Positions 27,282 to 35,818 are shown, counted from the first letter of the stretch. The stretch: DNA of 55,088 bases from Promethearchaeota archaeon (GCA_016839585.1 JAEOTZ010000061.1:1-55088); one strand, 5' to 3'. Program-made: numbers and translations. Notes: a model not told the origin generated them from the sequence alone.

Positions 27282-27405
27282 TTTCTTTATTCTTTTTGAA
27301 AGTTGGCATTTTTAGGATAAAACAATGTATAAAAACCACAAACTATTAATTTTTTAATACATTTTTTTCTACACAAAACGTTATCTACTTTTTAGGTACA
27401 TTGAT

Positions 27406-28011
27406 ATGTTTAAACTATATACAATTCAAAGTAAAGTTGAAATTCCACCATTTCTGTTTGATCAACCTAAAGAAACAAGTGCACGAATTATTTTGAGTGA
27501 AGATTATGAAGGGATCATTACAAGGGATTTTGGGTTTATTATAGCAGTTGTGGATATACTTTCTGTTTCACAGGGATTAGTAATACCTGGAAATGCTAAC
27601 ACATTTCATGAAGTTGAATTTACTATTTTAACATTCAAACCTAGTGTTGGTGAAGTTGTCGAGGGAACCATAGTAGAAGTAGTTGATTTTGGGAGTTTTT
27701 GCCGTCTTGGTCCCTTAGATGGATTAGTTCATGTCTCCCAAATCTGTGATGATTATATTTCTTATGAACAAGTTGGAAATCGATTTATTGGTAAAGAAAC
27801 GGGAAAAATCCTTGAAGTTAATGATATTGTTCGCGCAAGAATTATTGCTGTGTCTCTTGGTACAGGTAGAAGCGGAAAACTTGGATTAACAATGCGACAA
27901 AAGTTCTTGGGAAAAGAAGAGTGGATTCAGAATGATATAGAAGAAGAAGTTGCAGAAAAAGAAGAAAAAAAAAAAAAAGAAAGTGTTGAAGAAGAAAAAA
28001 ATAAAGAATAA
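27406..28011 (+). CDS. rpo7: DNA-directed RNA polymerase subunit Rpo7 (RpoE')
   Basis: The 201-aa product has the Rpo7/RPB7 N-terminal domain (MFKLYTIQSKVEIPPFLF, then LIPGNANTF-like VIPGNANTFHEVEFTILTFK) and an S1-type OB domain at about 78-165 (VGEVVEGTIVEVVDFGSFCR, LDGLVHVSQI). With Rpo4 it forms the polymerase stalk that binds nascent RNA and helps open promoters. The Glu/Lys-rich tail after about residue 175 is an extension over the usual length. It begins the classical archaeal cluster followed by Spt4, dephospho-CoA kinase, eS24 and eS31. Confidence 0.95.
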   Translation: MFKLYTIQSKVEIPPFLFDQPKETSARIILSEDYEGIITRDFGFIIAVVDILSVSQGLVIPGNANTFHEVEFTILTFKPSVGEVVEGTIVEVVDFGSFCRLGPLDGLVHVSQICDDYISYEQVGNRFIGKETGKILEVNDIVRARIIAVSLGTGRSGKLGLTMRQKFLGKEEWIQNDIEEEVAEKEEKKKKESVEEEKNKE

Positions 28012-28037
28012 TAAATATTATCAATTAAGTGTGAATC

Positions 28038-28226
28038 ATGAAAGAGAAGGCATGCAAAAATTGTCATTTAATAACAAAAAATGAAACTATATGCCCTAAA
28101 TGCAAGACACATACTCTAAGTGAAGATTTCACTGGAGAGGTCATAATAATAAATCCTAAGGAATCTAAGTTCGCGGAATATCTTAAGATCCATTTGCCCG
28201 GAAAATACGCCTTAAGAGTACGCTAA
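28038..28226 (+). CDS. spt4: Transcription elongation factor Spt4 (RpoE'')
   Basis: The 62-aa product has a four-Cys zinc site, CKNCHLI at 6-12 and CPKCKTH at 19-25, followed by the small beta sheet GEVIIINPKESKFAEYLKI and GKYALRVR. Spt4 binds the NGN domain of Spt5 and raises polymerase processivity. It starts 26 nt after rpo7 and is co-transcribed with it. Length is normal for archaeal Spt4. Confidence 0.95.
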   Translation: MKEKACKNCHLITKNETICPKCKTHTLSEDFTGEVIIINPKESKFAEYLKIHLPGKYALRVR

Positions 28227-28366
28227 AATCATAAACCTAATTAGCGTATTTTACGCATTAAGAGTTAGATAATTTATTCTATAACTATTAAATAGTTATA
28301 ATTGGTATAGATTTTAATTTCTAAGTAAAGATTTTAATAAAAATATCATTAAAGATATTGATTTAA

Positions 28367-28954
28367 ATGGATTATAATTTTAAAGTACCTGAAAATTTAA
28401 GATTTAAGTTTGCTGAACCTTTAGATATTTTAATTGCTGGAACACGGGATGAAACACTTACTCAGGTAGAAGACATTTTTAGAGAGTTTTTAAAAACCAA
28501 TAAAAATCCTAATTTTTATATAGTAGGAGATATAGTAGCAAAAGATTTTTTTGCTAATAAATTTTTAAAATCTTTCATTAAAGTTTGCATTATCGATGAA
28601 AAAACTCAGAGAAATCGGATTGAGATAAATTTTAAAGGATTCTTTGAAGAAATCATTGAATTTCAAAATCCTAAAGGAACAATTCAGAAAGAAAGTTGGG
28701 ATCTTTTTAAATCAATTATTGTTTCTGATAAAAGAACTTTAATTAAAATAACAGAAGGAGAAGAAGATTTATTAGTTCTACCACTTGTATTAGGACTTCC
28801 TATAAAAGAGCAAGTTAAAAATTTTGTTTTTTACGGGCAACCTCCAATAACTGATTCAGAATTTACAATTCCAGAGGGCATTGTAATTGTGGATGTGGAT
28901 GAGAAAATTCAAAATCAAGTGAAAGACACAATCAAATTAATGGAAAAGTTTTAG
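28367..28954 (+). CDS. GTP-dependent dephospho-CoA kinase (DUF359 family)
   Basis: The 195-aa product matches the archaeal DUF359 family: FYIVGDIVAKDFF, then the Asp-rich KVCIIDEKTQRN, IKITEGEEDLLVLPLVLGLP, FVFYGQPP and GIVIVDVDEKIQ. The family carries out the last step of coenzyme A synthesis, phosphorylating dephospho-CoA with GTP instead of ATP. Its place between spt4 and eS24 is the conserved archaeal location. The residues in DIV, DEK and GEEDLL correspond to those shown to be important in the Thermococcus enzyme. Confidence 0.9.
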   Translation: MDYNFKVPENLRFKFAEPLDILIAGTRDETLTQVEDIFREFLKTNKNPNFYIVGDIVAKDFFANKFLKSFIKVCIIDEKTQRNRIEINFKGFFEEIIEFQNPKGTIQKESWDLFKSIIVSDKRTLIKITEGEEDLLVLPLVLGLPIKEQVKNFVFYGQPPITDSEFTIPEGIVIVDVDEKIQNQVKDTIKLMEKF

Positions 28955-29047
28955 AGAATAAAACAAAAATTTTATTTTTTATCTTTTCTTTTAAATTTTA
29001 TAACTATAGATTAATCTCTAAATTTTCCGAAAAATGAGAGGTTCAAA

Positions 29048-29404
29048 ATGCCATATACCATAGAAATATTGGAAGAAAAGAAAAATCCCTTAATAGACAG
29101 AGTTGAAATCAAATTTCGAGTAGATCATTTTGCAGCTGGTACGCCAAATAGATTAGATATAAAGAAGAAGATTTCTACCATGAAGAAATCAAATAAAAAT
29201 CTTACGATAATAAAAGAATTAAAGACACATTTTGGGGCATCATACGCTATAGGAAAAGTAAATATATATGAAAATGCAAAAGAGCTTCAATTTTTTGAAC
29301 CTTTTCATATTCAAGTTCGCAATCTTGATAAAGAGAAAAGAACAGAAATATATAAATTAAAAAAGAGAAAAGAATCATACAAACATCTTTTTGAATATGA
29401 ATAA
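29048..29404 (+). CDS. rps24e: Small ribosomal subunit protein eS24
   Basis: The 118-aa product has the eS24 pattern: YTIEILEEKKNPLIDRVEIK, then HFAAGTPNRLDIKKKIS and LKTHFGASYAIGKVNIYENA, ending in a Lys-rich helix. It is an archaeal/eukaryotic ribosomal protein of the small subunit. Shine-Dalgarno GAGAGGTT precedes the ATG. It is 9 nt upstream of eS31, forming the usual operon. Confidence 0.93.
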   Translation: MPYTIEILEEKKNPLIDRVEIKFRVDHFAAGTPNRLDIKKKISTMKKSNKNLTIIKELKTHFGASYAIGKVNIYENAKELQFFEPFHIQVRNLDKEKRTEIYKLKKRKESYKHLFEYE

Positions 29405-29412
29405 TTAATATA

Positions 29413-29664
29413 ATGATTAAAAAAATGACAGATATATCAAAATTTTATAAAATTGAAGGAGATAAGTTAGTTAGAACTCATAGATCATGTCCAAAATGTG
29501 GTCCAAGTTATTTCCTAGCAGATCATTACGATAGATGGGTATGCGGGCATTGTGCTTATACAGTTTTTAAGAGGAAGGGGAAAAAAGCTGCCGCAGGAGC
29601 TAAAGGAAAAGCAAAAGTAGCAAGGAGAACCCCTCGAAAGCGTGTTAAATCAATGGATAGTTAA
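29413..29664 (+). CDS. rps27ae: Small ribosomal subunit protein eS31 (S27ae)
   Basis: The 83-aa product has the single zinc ribbon of eS31: KLVRTHRSCPKCGPSYFLAD, then RWVCGHCAYTVFKRKGKK with four Cys (CPKC and CGHC). A basic Lys/Ala/Arg tail follows. In eukaryotes eS31 is made as a ubiquitin fusion; this copy has no ubiquitin domain. ATG at 29413 gives MIKKMTDISKF; the ATG at 29425 (MTDISKF) is an alternative. Confidence 0.93.
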   Translation: MIKKMTDISKFYKIEGDKLVRTHRSCPKCGPSYFLADHYDRWVCGHCAYTVFKRKGKKAAAGAKGKAKVARRTPRKRVKSMDS

Positions 29665-29741
29665 ATTGAACTTTGAAAAATAACAAAACTAGTTCCTATA
29701 AAGTTCGTATAATTCTTTCTTTTTAAATAATTAGGTTAGAG

Positions 29742-30755
29742 GTGTGTCAAATTCGGGAGTTAGTTCTCGGAATTGAATCTACAGCCCACACATTCAGTGT
29801 GGGGATCATTGATTTTGAGGGGAAAGTTCATAGTCTTGTAAATGATATATATATACCTGAAAAAGGGGGACTTCATCCCATTTTAGTAAGAGAAAACCAT
29901 CTTAACAATTTTATGAACACAATAATAAAAGCTCTTACTGAAGCAAGGATCTCAATTAAGGATATTAATTTGATTGCATTTAGTCAAAGCCCTGGATTAG
30001 GTCCAGTATTAAAAATTGGTGCATTAGTTACTCGGATGTTAAGTCAAATTTTAAAAATCCCAATTGTTGGTGTAAACCATTGTATTGCTCACATAGAAAT
30101 AGGGCGTTTGATGTGTAATATTAAAGATCCACTAACTTTATATGTTTCTGGAGGAAATACTATAGTAAGTGCATTTGAATCTAGTAGATATCAGATTTTT
30201 GGAGAAACATTAGATTTAGCGATTGGGAATATGATTGATTCATTTGCCCGAGATGCTGGATTATCTCATCCAGGAGGACCTAAGATAGAAGAATTAGCTC
30301 AGAAGTCAAATAAATATCTACCACTACCTTATGTAGTAAAAGGAATGGATCTATCTTTTTCTGGCATTTATACAGCTGCAAAAAGATTTATTGAATCTGA
30401 AGATTTTAATAAAAAATATAACTTAAACGATGTTGCAAATTCATTACAAGAAACTGCTTTTGCAATGTTAACTGAAGTTACTGAAAGAGCTTTAGCCCAT
30501 ACAGAGAAGACGGAAGTTTTATTAACTGGGGGAGTTGCTGCTAATAAAAAACTCCAACAAATGATTGAATATATCAGTAAAGAACATAATGCGAGATTTG
30601 AAGTAGTGCCATTAAAATATGCAGGAGATAATGGTGCAATGATAGGGTGGACAGGAATTTTAAGGTATAATTCAATAGGAGGTCATGATATTTCTGAAAC
30701 GATTATTAATCCGAAAGAACGAATGGATCAAATAACTGTTCCGTGGAGGATTTAA
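29742..30755 (+). CDS. kae1: tRNA threonylcarbamoyladenosine synthase subunit Kae1 (KEOPS)
   Basis: The 337-aa product is the TsaD/Kae1/Qri7 ASKHA-fold enzyme: LVLGIESTAHTFSVGI, NHCIAHIEIGR with metal ligands H113 and H117, LYVSGGNTIV, the GETLDLAIGNMIDSFARDAG segment, ELLTGGVAANKK-like VLLTGGVAANKKLQ and YAGDNGAMIGWTG with the third metal ligand. It transfers the threonylcarbamoyl group to A37 of ANN-decoding tRNAs as part of KEOPS. It starts at GTG. The next gene, Bud32, begins on the base after its stop. Confidence 0.96.
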   Translation: MCQIRELVLGIESTAHTFSVGIIDFEGKVHSLVNDIYIPEKGGLHPILVRENHLNNFMNTIIKALTEARISIKDINLIAFSQSPGLGPVLKIGALVTRMLSQILKIPIVGVNHCIAHIEIGRLMCNIKDPLTLYVSGGNTIVSAFESSRYQIFGETLDLAIGNMIDSFARDAGLSHPGGPKIEELAQKSNKYLPLPYVVKGMDLSFSGIYTAAKRFIESEDFNKKYNLNDVANSLQETAFAMLTEVTERALAHTEKTEVLLTGGVAANKKLQQMIEYISKEHNARFEVVPLKYAGDNGAMIGWTGILRYNSIGGHDISETIINPKERMDQITVPWRI

Positions 30756-31436
30756 ATGATGTCAAATTCAGAAATTATAAAAGAAAAACTTATACACAAG
30801 GGAGCTGAGGCAAGCCTCTACTATGGACATTGGTTTAATAAAGAAGTGTTCTTTAAATATCGAATTCCTAAAAAGTATCGATTAGAAGAATTAGATAAGA
30901 AGATTAGAACTATGAGAACAATAATTGAATCTCGTGCTTTGATTACTGTGAAAAATTTTGGATTAAATGTCCCACAAGTCTATGAGATTGATACTAAAAA
31001 TTCTATAATTGTGATGAAATATATAAAAGGTGAAAAATTGAAAGATATTTTGAATTCTTTAAATGATAATAAAAAACAAGAATATTTTAAGAAGATTGGT
31101 CGTGATATTGCATTACTTCATAAAAATGGTCATATCCATGGTGATATTACCACTAGCAACATTATAATAACTCAAAATGAAGACATTTTTTTAATAGATT
31201 TTGGTTTACATGAATATTCCGACACAATAGAAGATAAAAGTGTTGATCTCCACCTTTTTAAGAGAGTTTTGATTTCATCTCACGGTAAAGATTATGAATT
31301 TTGTTTTAAAGCTTTTCTCGAAGGATATAAGTCAGAATATGATAAAGAAGACTTAAATGTATATAATATGATAATAAAGAATATTACTGCCATTGAAACG
31401 CGTGGCAGATACGTAAAATCGGAAGAAAGATTGTAA
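30756..31436 (+). CDS. bud32: KEOPS kinase/ATPase Bud32
   Basis: The 226-aa product is a minimal RIO-like kinase: SEIIKEKLIHKGAEASLYYG, the Lys-bearing strand EVFFKYRIPKKYR, VMKYIKGEKLKD, the catalytic loop HIHGDITTSNIIITQ and DFG in IFLIDFGLHEYSDTIEDKSV. Bud32 supports Kae1 by ATP hydrolysis in KEOPS. In several archaea the two genes are fused; here they are separate but abut with no spacer (TAA then ATG), so translation is coupled. Length and motifs are normal. Confidence 0.95.
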   Translation: MMSNSEIIKEKLIHKGAEASLYYGHWFNKEVFFKYRIPKKYRLEELDKKIRTMRTIIESRALITVKNFGLNVPQVYEIDTKNSIIVMKYIKGEKLKDILNSLNDNKKQEYFKKIGRDIALLHKNGHIHGDITTSNIIITQNEDIFLIDFGLHEYSDTIEDKSVDLHLFKRVLISSHGKDYEFCFKAFLEGYKSEYDKEDLNVYNMIIKNITAIETRGRYVKSEERL

Positions 31437-31447
31437 TAAAGATAAAC

Positions 31448-31999
31448 TTATCCTTCAAATTTTTCATAACACACCAGTCTTTCTAATGGTTTTCTTTTAG
31501 CGGGAAGTATATATGCTCGTTCAGGATCGTCAACAGGATAACCTAATGGCGTAAATGTAATAATAATCCAATTATCTGGAATATCTAACAATTCTTTAAC
31601 TTCTTTTGCAATTGAAGAAGGCATTGTTGGGTACCATGATGAAAAGCATGTACCTAATCCTCGGGCCCAAGCTTCTAACATTAAATTTTGAGCACATATA
31701 GCTCCATCTAAAACTACCCATTTTGATCTCTTAGAATTTACTAAAATTGCGATTAATACCGGTCCATTTCTAAGAAATGCATGAAAACCTTTTAAAGGTG
31801 ATAATTCAACGATTTTCATCATTGTCTCCTTATTTTTTATGACGATAAATTTCCAGGGTTGTTTATTATCACCAGAAGGAGCCCATCTAGCTGCTTCTAG
31901 TACTGCATTTAAATCTTCATCAGGTAACATATCTGTTTTGAATCTGCGTGTGCTTCTTCTGGACTTAATTATATCCAAGATACTTATTTTTTTTTCCAT
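31448..31999 (-). CDS. Nitroreductase-family FMN oxidoreductase
   Basis: The 183-aa product begins ILDIIKSRRSTRRFKTD, the phosphate-binding Arg/Ser segment, followed by VLEAARWAPSGDNKQPWKFI and the C-terminal GLGTCFSSWYPT and ITFTPLGYPVD segments. It reduces nitro, quinone or flavin-type substrates with NAD(P)H; the physiological substrate is not predictable. It is convergent with bud32. No Shine-Dalgarno sequence is visible before the ATG. Confidence 0.9.
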   Translation of the reverse strand: MEKKISILDIIKSRRSTRRFKTDMLPDEDLNAVLEAARWAPSGDNKQPWKFIVIKNKETMMKIVELSPLKGFHAFLRNGPVLIAILVNSKRSKWVVLDGAICAQNLMLEAWARGLGTCFSSWYPTMPSSIAKEVKELLDIPDNWIIITFTPLGYPVDDPERAYILPAKRKPLERLVCYEKFEG

Positions 32000-32057
32000 T
32001 TATAATCGCTTCTACTATTCAATTAAACTACTAGAAAAAATGAAGTTTATATTTTGA

Positions 32058-32356
32058 ATCCTACCATTTTCTTAATTAGATGGTAACTCTTCTTTAAGGT
32101 ATGGTTTGAGGTAAAAATAAAATATGTTCAATTGGATTAAAAGTGATTGTTATAATCGTTCAAATATATAATAAAGGTATAAAAAATATTTATATCGATT
32201 TAGCGTTCATTTATAAACAACATAAGTATATAAATAAGTTTTACTTAATATATTATAGCCAAAAATGGAGTTTTGTTAAGGGCAGAGTGATTTTTGTCTA
32301 AGTAGTACTCCACCTTTTATCATTTTCTTAAAGTTAAATAAGTTTGTGTAAGCTAC
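32058..32356. promoter_or_regulatory. Promoter region and leader of the ribbon-helix-helix gene
   Basis: Strong TATA-like sequences occur at about 32224-32236 (AGTATATAAATAAG), placing a transcription start near 32258. The leader of about 100 nt contains GGAGTTTTGTTAAGGGCAG and, 35 nt later, AGTACTCC, which can pair with the GGAGT to close a small stem. It may be an autoregulatory leader. The left part is AT-rich with nothing else recognisable. Confidence 0.35.
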
Positions 32357-32566
32357 ATGACAGAGGACAAGAAAAAGAAAAAAAAAACTAAAATGGTCAA
32401 TATAACTATAAATATCCCAGATATATATGATAAAAATATTCAAAAACTAATTAAAATGAATCTGATGCCCTCTCGCTCAGAGGCAATTAGAACTGCTCTT
32501 AGAGAGTTTTTACACAAAGAGTATGATAATTTGAAGTTGTTAGATTATTTTGAGGAAAATTTGTAA
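32357..32566 (+). CDS. Ribbon-helix-helix (CopG/NikR-type) regulator
   Basis: The 69-aa product has a Lys-rich lead (residues 1-12), then the strand MVNITINIPDIYDKNIQKLI and the helix pair MNLMPSRSEAIRTALREFLH, the classic RHH pattern with PSRSEAIR at the helix-helix turn. There is no ligand-binding domain, so it is a small DNA-binding repressor, possibly of its own leader. ATG at 32393 would give a tighter RHH protein. Confidence 0.85.
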   Translation: MTEDKKKKKKTKMVNITINIPDIYDKNIQKLIKMNLMPSRSEAIRTALREFLHKEYDNLKLLDYFEENL

Positions 32567-32601
32567 AGAAGATCCTTTTTTCATTATTAATATCTTTCTA
32601 T

Positions 32602-33558
32602 TTATATTAAGTTCTTTTTTAATTGCTGAAAAAAATCATCTAATACAATATTCCCTCCACTAATTATTACTCCAATTTTCTTATTCTTTGTTTTAATTTT
32701 ATTGGAAAGTAAAATAGCTACCGGTACTGCACCTGATGGTTCAACAACAAGTTTCATTCTTTCCCAAATAAATCTCATGCCATTTAAAATTTCAAGTTCT
32801 GATACTGTAACAATTTCATCAACATATTTTTGAATTATCTTAAAAGTTCTTTCGCATAATGATGTACGTAATCCATCTGCAATGGTTTCCGGATATATAC
32901 TTGGAATAATATAGCCTGCTTGAATAGATCGATAAGCATCATCTGCTATAGAGGGTTCAACTCCGTAAACCTTCGCTTTTGAATATAACCCTTTTGTTGC
33001 GATTGCAGTTCCACTTAATAACCCTCCTCCACCAAGTGGAGCAATAACCATATCTAGATCCCCTACTTCTTTAATTAATTCATATACTGCAGTTCCTTGA
33101 CCATAAATAACACTTTCATTGTCATATGGATGAACTAATACCAAATTTTTTTCAGTTATTAATTTTTTAGTGGTAGAAACTCGACTTTCTAATGAATTGT
33201 CACAAAATACAACATTGGCACCATACTCTTTAGTGGCATTAACTTTTATAATAGGTGCATCTTTTGGCATGACGATAGTTGCTGGAATATCTAATATTGA
33301 AGCCGCTAATGCAACTGCTTGAGCATGATTTCCACTTGAATGAGTAATTATTCCTCTTTTTTTCTGCTCAGGTGAGAGTTGACAAATTGTATTAAAAGCT
33401 CCCCTGAATTTGAATGATCCTGCTCGCTGGAAATTCTCACATTTTAAGTATACTGATGCTTTAGTAATCTCCCAAAGCATCCGCGAGGTCATGACTGGAG
33501 TTCTATTAATAACACTTTTTATTCTGTGATAAGCTTCTTCAATATCCTTTAAAGACAT
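32602..33558 (-). CDS. Threonine dehydratase/serine racemase-like PLP enzyme
   Basis: The 318-aa product is a fold-type II PLP enzyme: AGSFKFRGAFNTI with Schiff-base K50, the SSGNHAQAVALAA loop, the phosphate-binding GGGGLLSGTAIA loop and the C-terminal GVIISGGNIVLD. It lacks the ACT-like regulatory domain of biosynthetic IlvA, so it matches the short catabolic TdcB or serine racemase group. It converts threonine (or serine) to the 2-oxo acid and ammonia. It follows eS28 on the same strand after about 118 nt. Confidence 0.9.
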   Translation of the reverse strand: MSLKDIEEAYHRIKSVINRTPVMTSRMLWEITKASVYLKCENFQRAGSFKFRGAFNTICQLSPEQKKRGIITHSSGNHAQAVALAASILDIPATIVMPKDAPIIKVNATKEYGANVVFCDNSLESRVSTTKKLITEKNLVLVHPYDNESVIYGQGTAVYELIKEVGDLDMVIAPLGGGGLLSGTAIATKGLYSKAKVYGVEPSIADDAYRSIQAGYIIPSIYPETIADGLRTSLCERTFKIIQKYVDEIVTVSELEILNGMRFIWERMKLVVEPSGAVPVAILLSNKIKTKNKKIGVIISGGNIVLDDFFQQLKKNLI

Positions 33559-33676
33559 ATTATATTAGTAAATTGATGTTATTTGATAAGGAATAAATAA
33601 AATGATAATTAGAAATCTTAAGGGAATAAATTAATTTAATCTAAAGAATTTAAAAATCTTGTTACTAAAAAAAGTT

Positions 33677-33922
33677 TTATCGACGTCCTCGAATTTTACG
33701 TGCCTCACGCTCGACTTCCCTTAATATAACTATATCATCGACTCTAATTGGACCCTTCACATTGCGAGTCAAGATTCTATTCTTGTCAGGACCCTCAAGT
33801 ATCCGTACTTTTATTTGGCTTATTTCCCCTGTAAGTCCGGTACGACCAACAATTTGAATTACTTGAGCGGGAACTGATTTGTCCTGTTGTTGCACGCTTT
33901 TATCTAGCTTAACCAAAAACAA
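33677..33922 (-). CDS. rps28e: Small ribosomal subunit protein eS28
   Basis: The 81-aa frame contains the eS28 core: [40 protein letters not shown] and a terminal [11 protein letters not shown]. The OB-fold protein sits at the mRNA exit of the small subunit. TTG at 33922 is adjacent to AGGTGA with no spacer; the next in-frame TTG at 33916, 6 nt further on, is the more likely start ([11 protein letters not shown]). It follows the eL8 gene closely. The usual eL24 neighbour is absent. Confidence 0.93.
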   Translation of the reverse strand: MFLVKLDKSVQQQDKSVPAQVIQIVGRTGLTGEISQIKVRILEGPDKNRILTRNVKGPIRVDDIVILREVEREARKIRGRR

Positions 33923-33929
33923 TCACCTA

Positions 33930-34301
33930 TTACTTTTTTAAACTTTCAAGCTTTTTTAAGATGTCATCCAAAACATTTTCATTTGCTGTGCCAAAAGATT
34001 CGATGGCAATCGCACTAGATCCTATATTTATTCTCGAAGCATTCCCAAGTTCTTTTTTTGTAGAGATATATCCGTAAGGTACTCCCTTTTCTTCACATAA
34101 AAGAGGTACATGAAATAATATTTCTGGTGGGCTAACATCTTCTGCCATTACAACAAACTTTGCTTGGGCTCTTTCGATTGATTTTGTTACTTCATTCATT
34201 CCCTTTCTAATTTTGGAATCTCTAGTTTCTGCAACTTTATTTATGGCATTCTTAATTTGATTTTTGAGTGCGTCTGGGACATTAAACTTAACATATGAAA
34301 T
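33930..34301 (-). CDS. rpl7ae: Large ribosomal subunit protein eL8 (L7Ae) with ATT (or ATA) start
   Basis: The L7Ae core is clear: EVTKSIERAQAKFVVMAEDV, SPPEILFHVPLLCEEKGVPY and STKKELGNASRINIGSSAIA. From the first ATG (34199) the protein would be only 89 aa and lack the conserved N-terminus. Upstream the same frame reads SYVKFNVPDALKNQIKNAIN then KVAETRDSKIRKGMNEV, which aligns with archaeal L7Ae N-termini. The frame is closed by TGA at 34310-34308, with only TTT, ATA and ATT before SYVKF. AAGGAGATGA lies just ahead, so ATT 34301 (or ATA 34304) is the start, giving 123 aa. L7Ae binds kink-turns in rRNA, box C/D and H/ACA RNAs and RNase P RNA. Confidence 0.92.
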   Translation of the reverse strand: MSYVKFNVPDALKNQIKNAINKVAETRDSKIRKGMNEVTKSIERAQAKFVVMAEDVSPPEILFHVPLLCEEKGVPYGYISTKKELGNASRINIGSSAIAIESFGTANENVLDDILKKLESLKK

Positions 34302-34304
34302 TAT

Positions 34305-35246
34305 AAATCATCTCCTTCAAATATATAATATTTTTGATATATTATCATAAATCATCGATTTACAATGAGAACAATAGTAAAGGATTGTAAATAAAATTTT
34401 TGATTTAAAATGAAAATTAGCAACAATAAAGAGCGTGTTTTAATAATTCTTTTAGATTTATCGGTATAAGTTGATTTAACTAAATTATAATTTTAATTTA
34501 AACTATAAGAAGCTAATTAGAAAAACTTATTTTTGATTTATATTTAAAATTCATAAATCTTAAAGTAGAGGATTCTCAAATTCTCAAAAAATTTGAAAGA
34601 CCACATTTTTTTTTAAAAAATAGTTATCTAACAAAAACAGATTTACATAATAATCTTCTTATTTAAATCTTTACAAATTTGAAATCTCGCAATCTTATTG
34701 TGTTTATTACATTGTATTTACATGAATAGGTATAGTACAACTGCATAGTATGTCGAAGGGGCTTATAATGTGGGTTGAGAGAGCAATATATTTAATTATA
34801 TTAACTTAACTCTTAAATCCAACTCAATGTCCCAAAACCACGGCAAATACACACTGGAGGTGAATATGCTTCTTTTTTAAGATGACGTACTATGCATTGT
34901 ACTCTATTCATAAATCTTCGGTTTTATTCTCTTTAGTATTCTGAAGAGTCTTAGAGATTTAAGTATAGTTTAAAAAGATTCATTTGGATAGTCTTATAGA
35001 AACATGGATTGATCCAATAAATTTACGTTTAACCTTGATATATTAAATGCATATGCCTAAAATATCAAGAACTTCTAGATTTCACCAATAAACTTAAACA
35101 CTCATTCAATTTTTAACCTAATCAGTAATATGAAAAGAATAGGGAAATATGTTTGAAACATACTTTTACCCTAAAAAGCCGTGGTAACTTAAAGAAATTA
35201 AAAAAATACCAAAAGACAAAAGAGATTAATAACCAAGGTTAAAGGT
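34305..35246. other. Long non-coding stretch before the NYN gene
   Basis: Apart from the inverted-repeat element at 34723-34911, about 750 bases hold no convincing frame. The segment 34320-34700 is AT-rich. The segment 34930-35240 includes GCCGTGGT (about 35178), an exact complement of ACCACGGC at about 34837 inside the element. The AAGGTTAAAGG just before 35247 may include the ribosome-binding site. Confidence 0.4.
34723..34911. ncRNA. Structured RNA candidate or MITE-like element with long terminal inverted repeat
   Basis: The ends pair: TGAATAG-(gtat)-AGTACAA-(c)-TGCATAGTA-T-GTC on the left with the complement of GACGTACTATGCATTGTACTCTATTCA on the right. This is about 27 pairs with a 4-nt and a 1-nt bulge and one G-U pair. 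Inside, GGGTTGAGAG pairs with CTCTTAAATCC, capped by AATATA/TATATT. Nested stems with wobble pairs favour an RNA; perfect-looking outer ends could also be transposon termini. The strand is not certain. I found no match to RNase P, SRP or H/ACA signatures. Confidence 0.5.
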
Positions 35247-35813
35247 ATGATTGTATGGAGAAAAAGGAGTAGGCAAGTGGAAGAGTTAGGGAAAGTGGAT
35301 TTTAAAGGAGAAAGAATAATTATATTCATTGATCATGCAAATATTTTCCATCCATGTCAAGAATTAGGTGTTCGTATTGATTATAGAAAATTTAAAGAAT
35401 TAATGACACAAAAGAGTTATTTAGTTGGAGCTTTCATGTATTTGGGGATGCCTGATAAAATCTCAGCAAAGAAAGAAAAATTTTTGAAATATTTAACCGA
35501 GACGGCGGGATATACTATTCAGACACGACCTTTAAAGGTATTACCTCTAGGAACAACAAAGCAAAGGGGAATTGATATTTTTATTTATAAAGATATCGTA
35601 GAGCTAGCAGAAGAAGATGCGTATGATAAAGCTGTATTAGTATCTGGAGATGCTGATTTTGTGGATGCTGTGAGAAAATTGAAGGCATTGAAGAAAAGAT
35701 TTGTAATTTGGAGTTTTCGAAAATCTCTCTCCAAATTATTAAGAAAGGAAGCGGGAGAGGAAAATATAAGGTACATCGATAATATCTTGAAAGACATTAG
35801 TCGACAAGAATAA
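35247..35813 (+). CDS. NYN-domain (LabA/DUF88-like, PIN-fold) ribonuclease
   Basis: The 188-aa product has the NYN layout: RIIIFIDHANIFHPCQELGV with the first acidic residue in FIDHAN, the KQRGIDIFIYKDIVELAEED segment with a second Asp, and KAVLVSGDADFVDAVRKLKA with the SGDxDF signature, then KRFVIWSF and an Arg/Lys-rich helix. All catalytic acids are kept, so RNase activity is expected. Such proteins occur in RNA turnover and in toxin or defence loci. It is the first gene after the structured element and is followed 5 nt later by a tiny membrane frame. Confidence 0.85.
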   Translation: MIVWRKRSRQVEELGKVDFKGERIIIFIDHANIFHPCQELGVRIDYRKFKELMTQKSYLVGAFMYLGMPDKISAKKEKFLKYLTETAGYTIQTRPLKVLPLGTTKQRGIDIFIYKDIVELAEEDAYDKAVLVSGDADFVDAVRKLKALKKRFVIWSFRKSLSKLLRKEAGEENIRYIDNILKDISRQE

Positions 35814-35818
35814 TTTAT

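Noticed and set aside
29413-29664. Ubiquitin-eS31 fusion
   Set aside because: The protein starts directly with the short lead-in to the zinc ribbon; no ubiquitin fold precedes it in frame.
34755-34775. GGGGCTTATAATGTGGG resembling the conserved 3' core of RNase P RNA
   Set aside because: The matching 5' core (GAGGAAAGTC-like) is not found at the expected distance on this strand, and the surrounding stems do not fit the RNase P fold.
34723-34911. SRP (7S) RNA or H/ACA guide RNA
   Set aside because: No S-domain GGAAG-type loops and no ACA box at the required distance from a stem.
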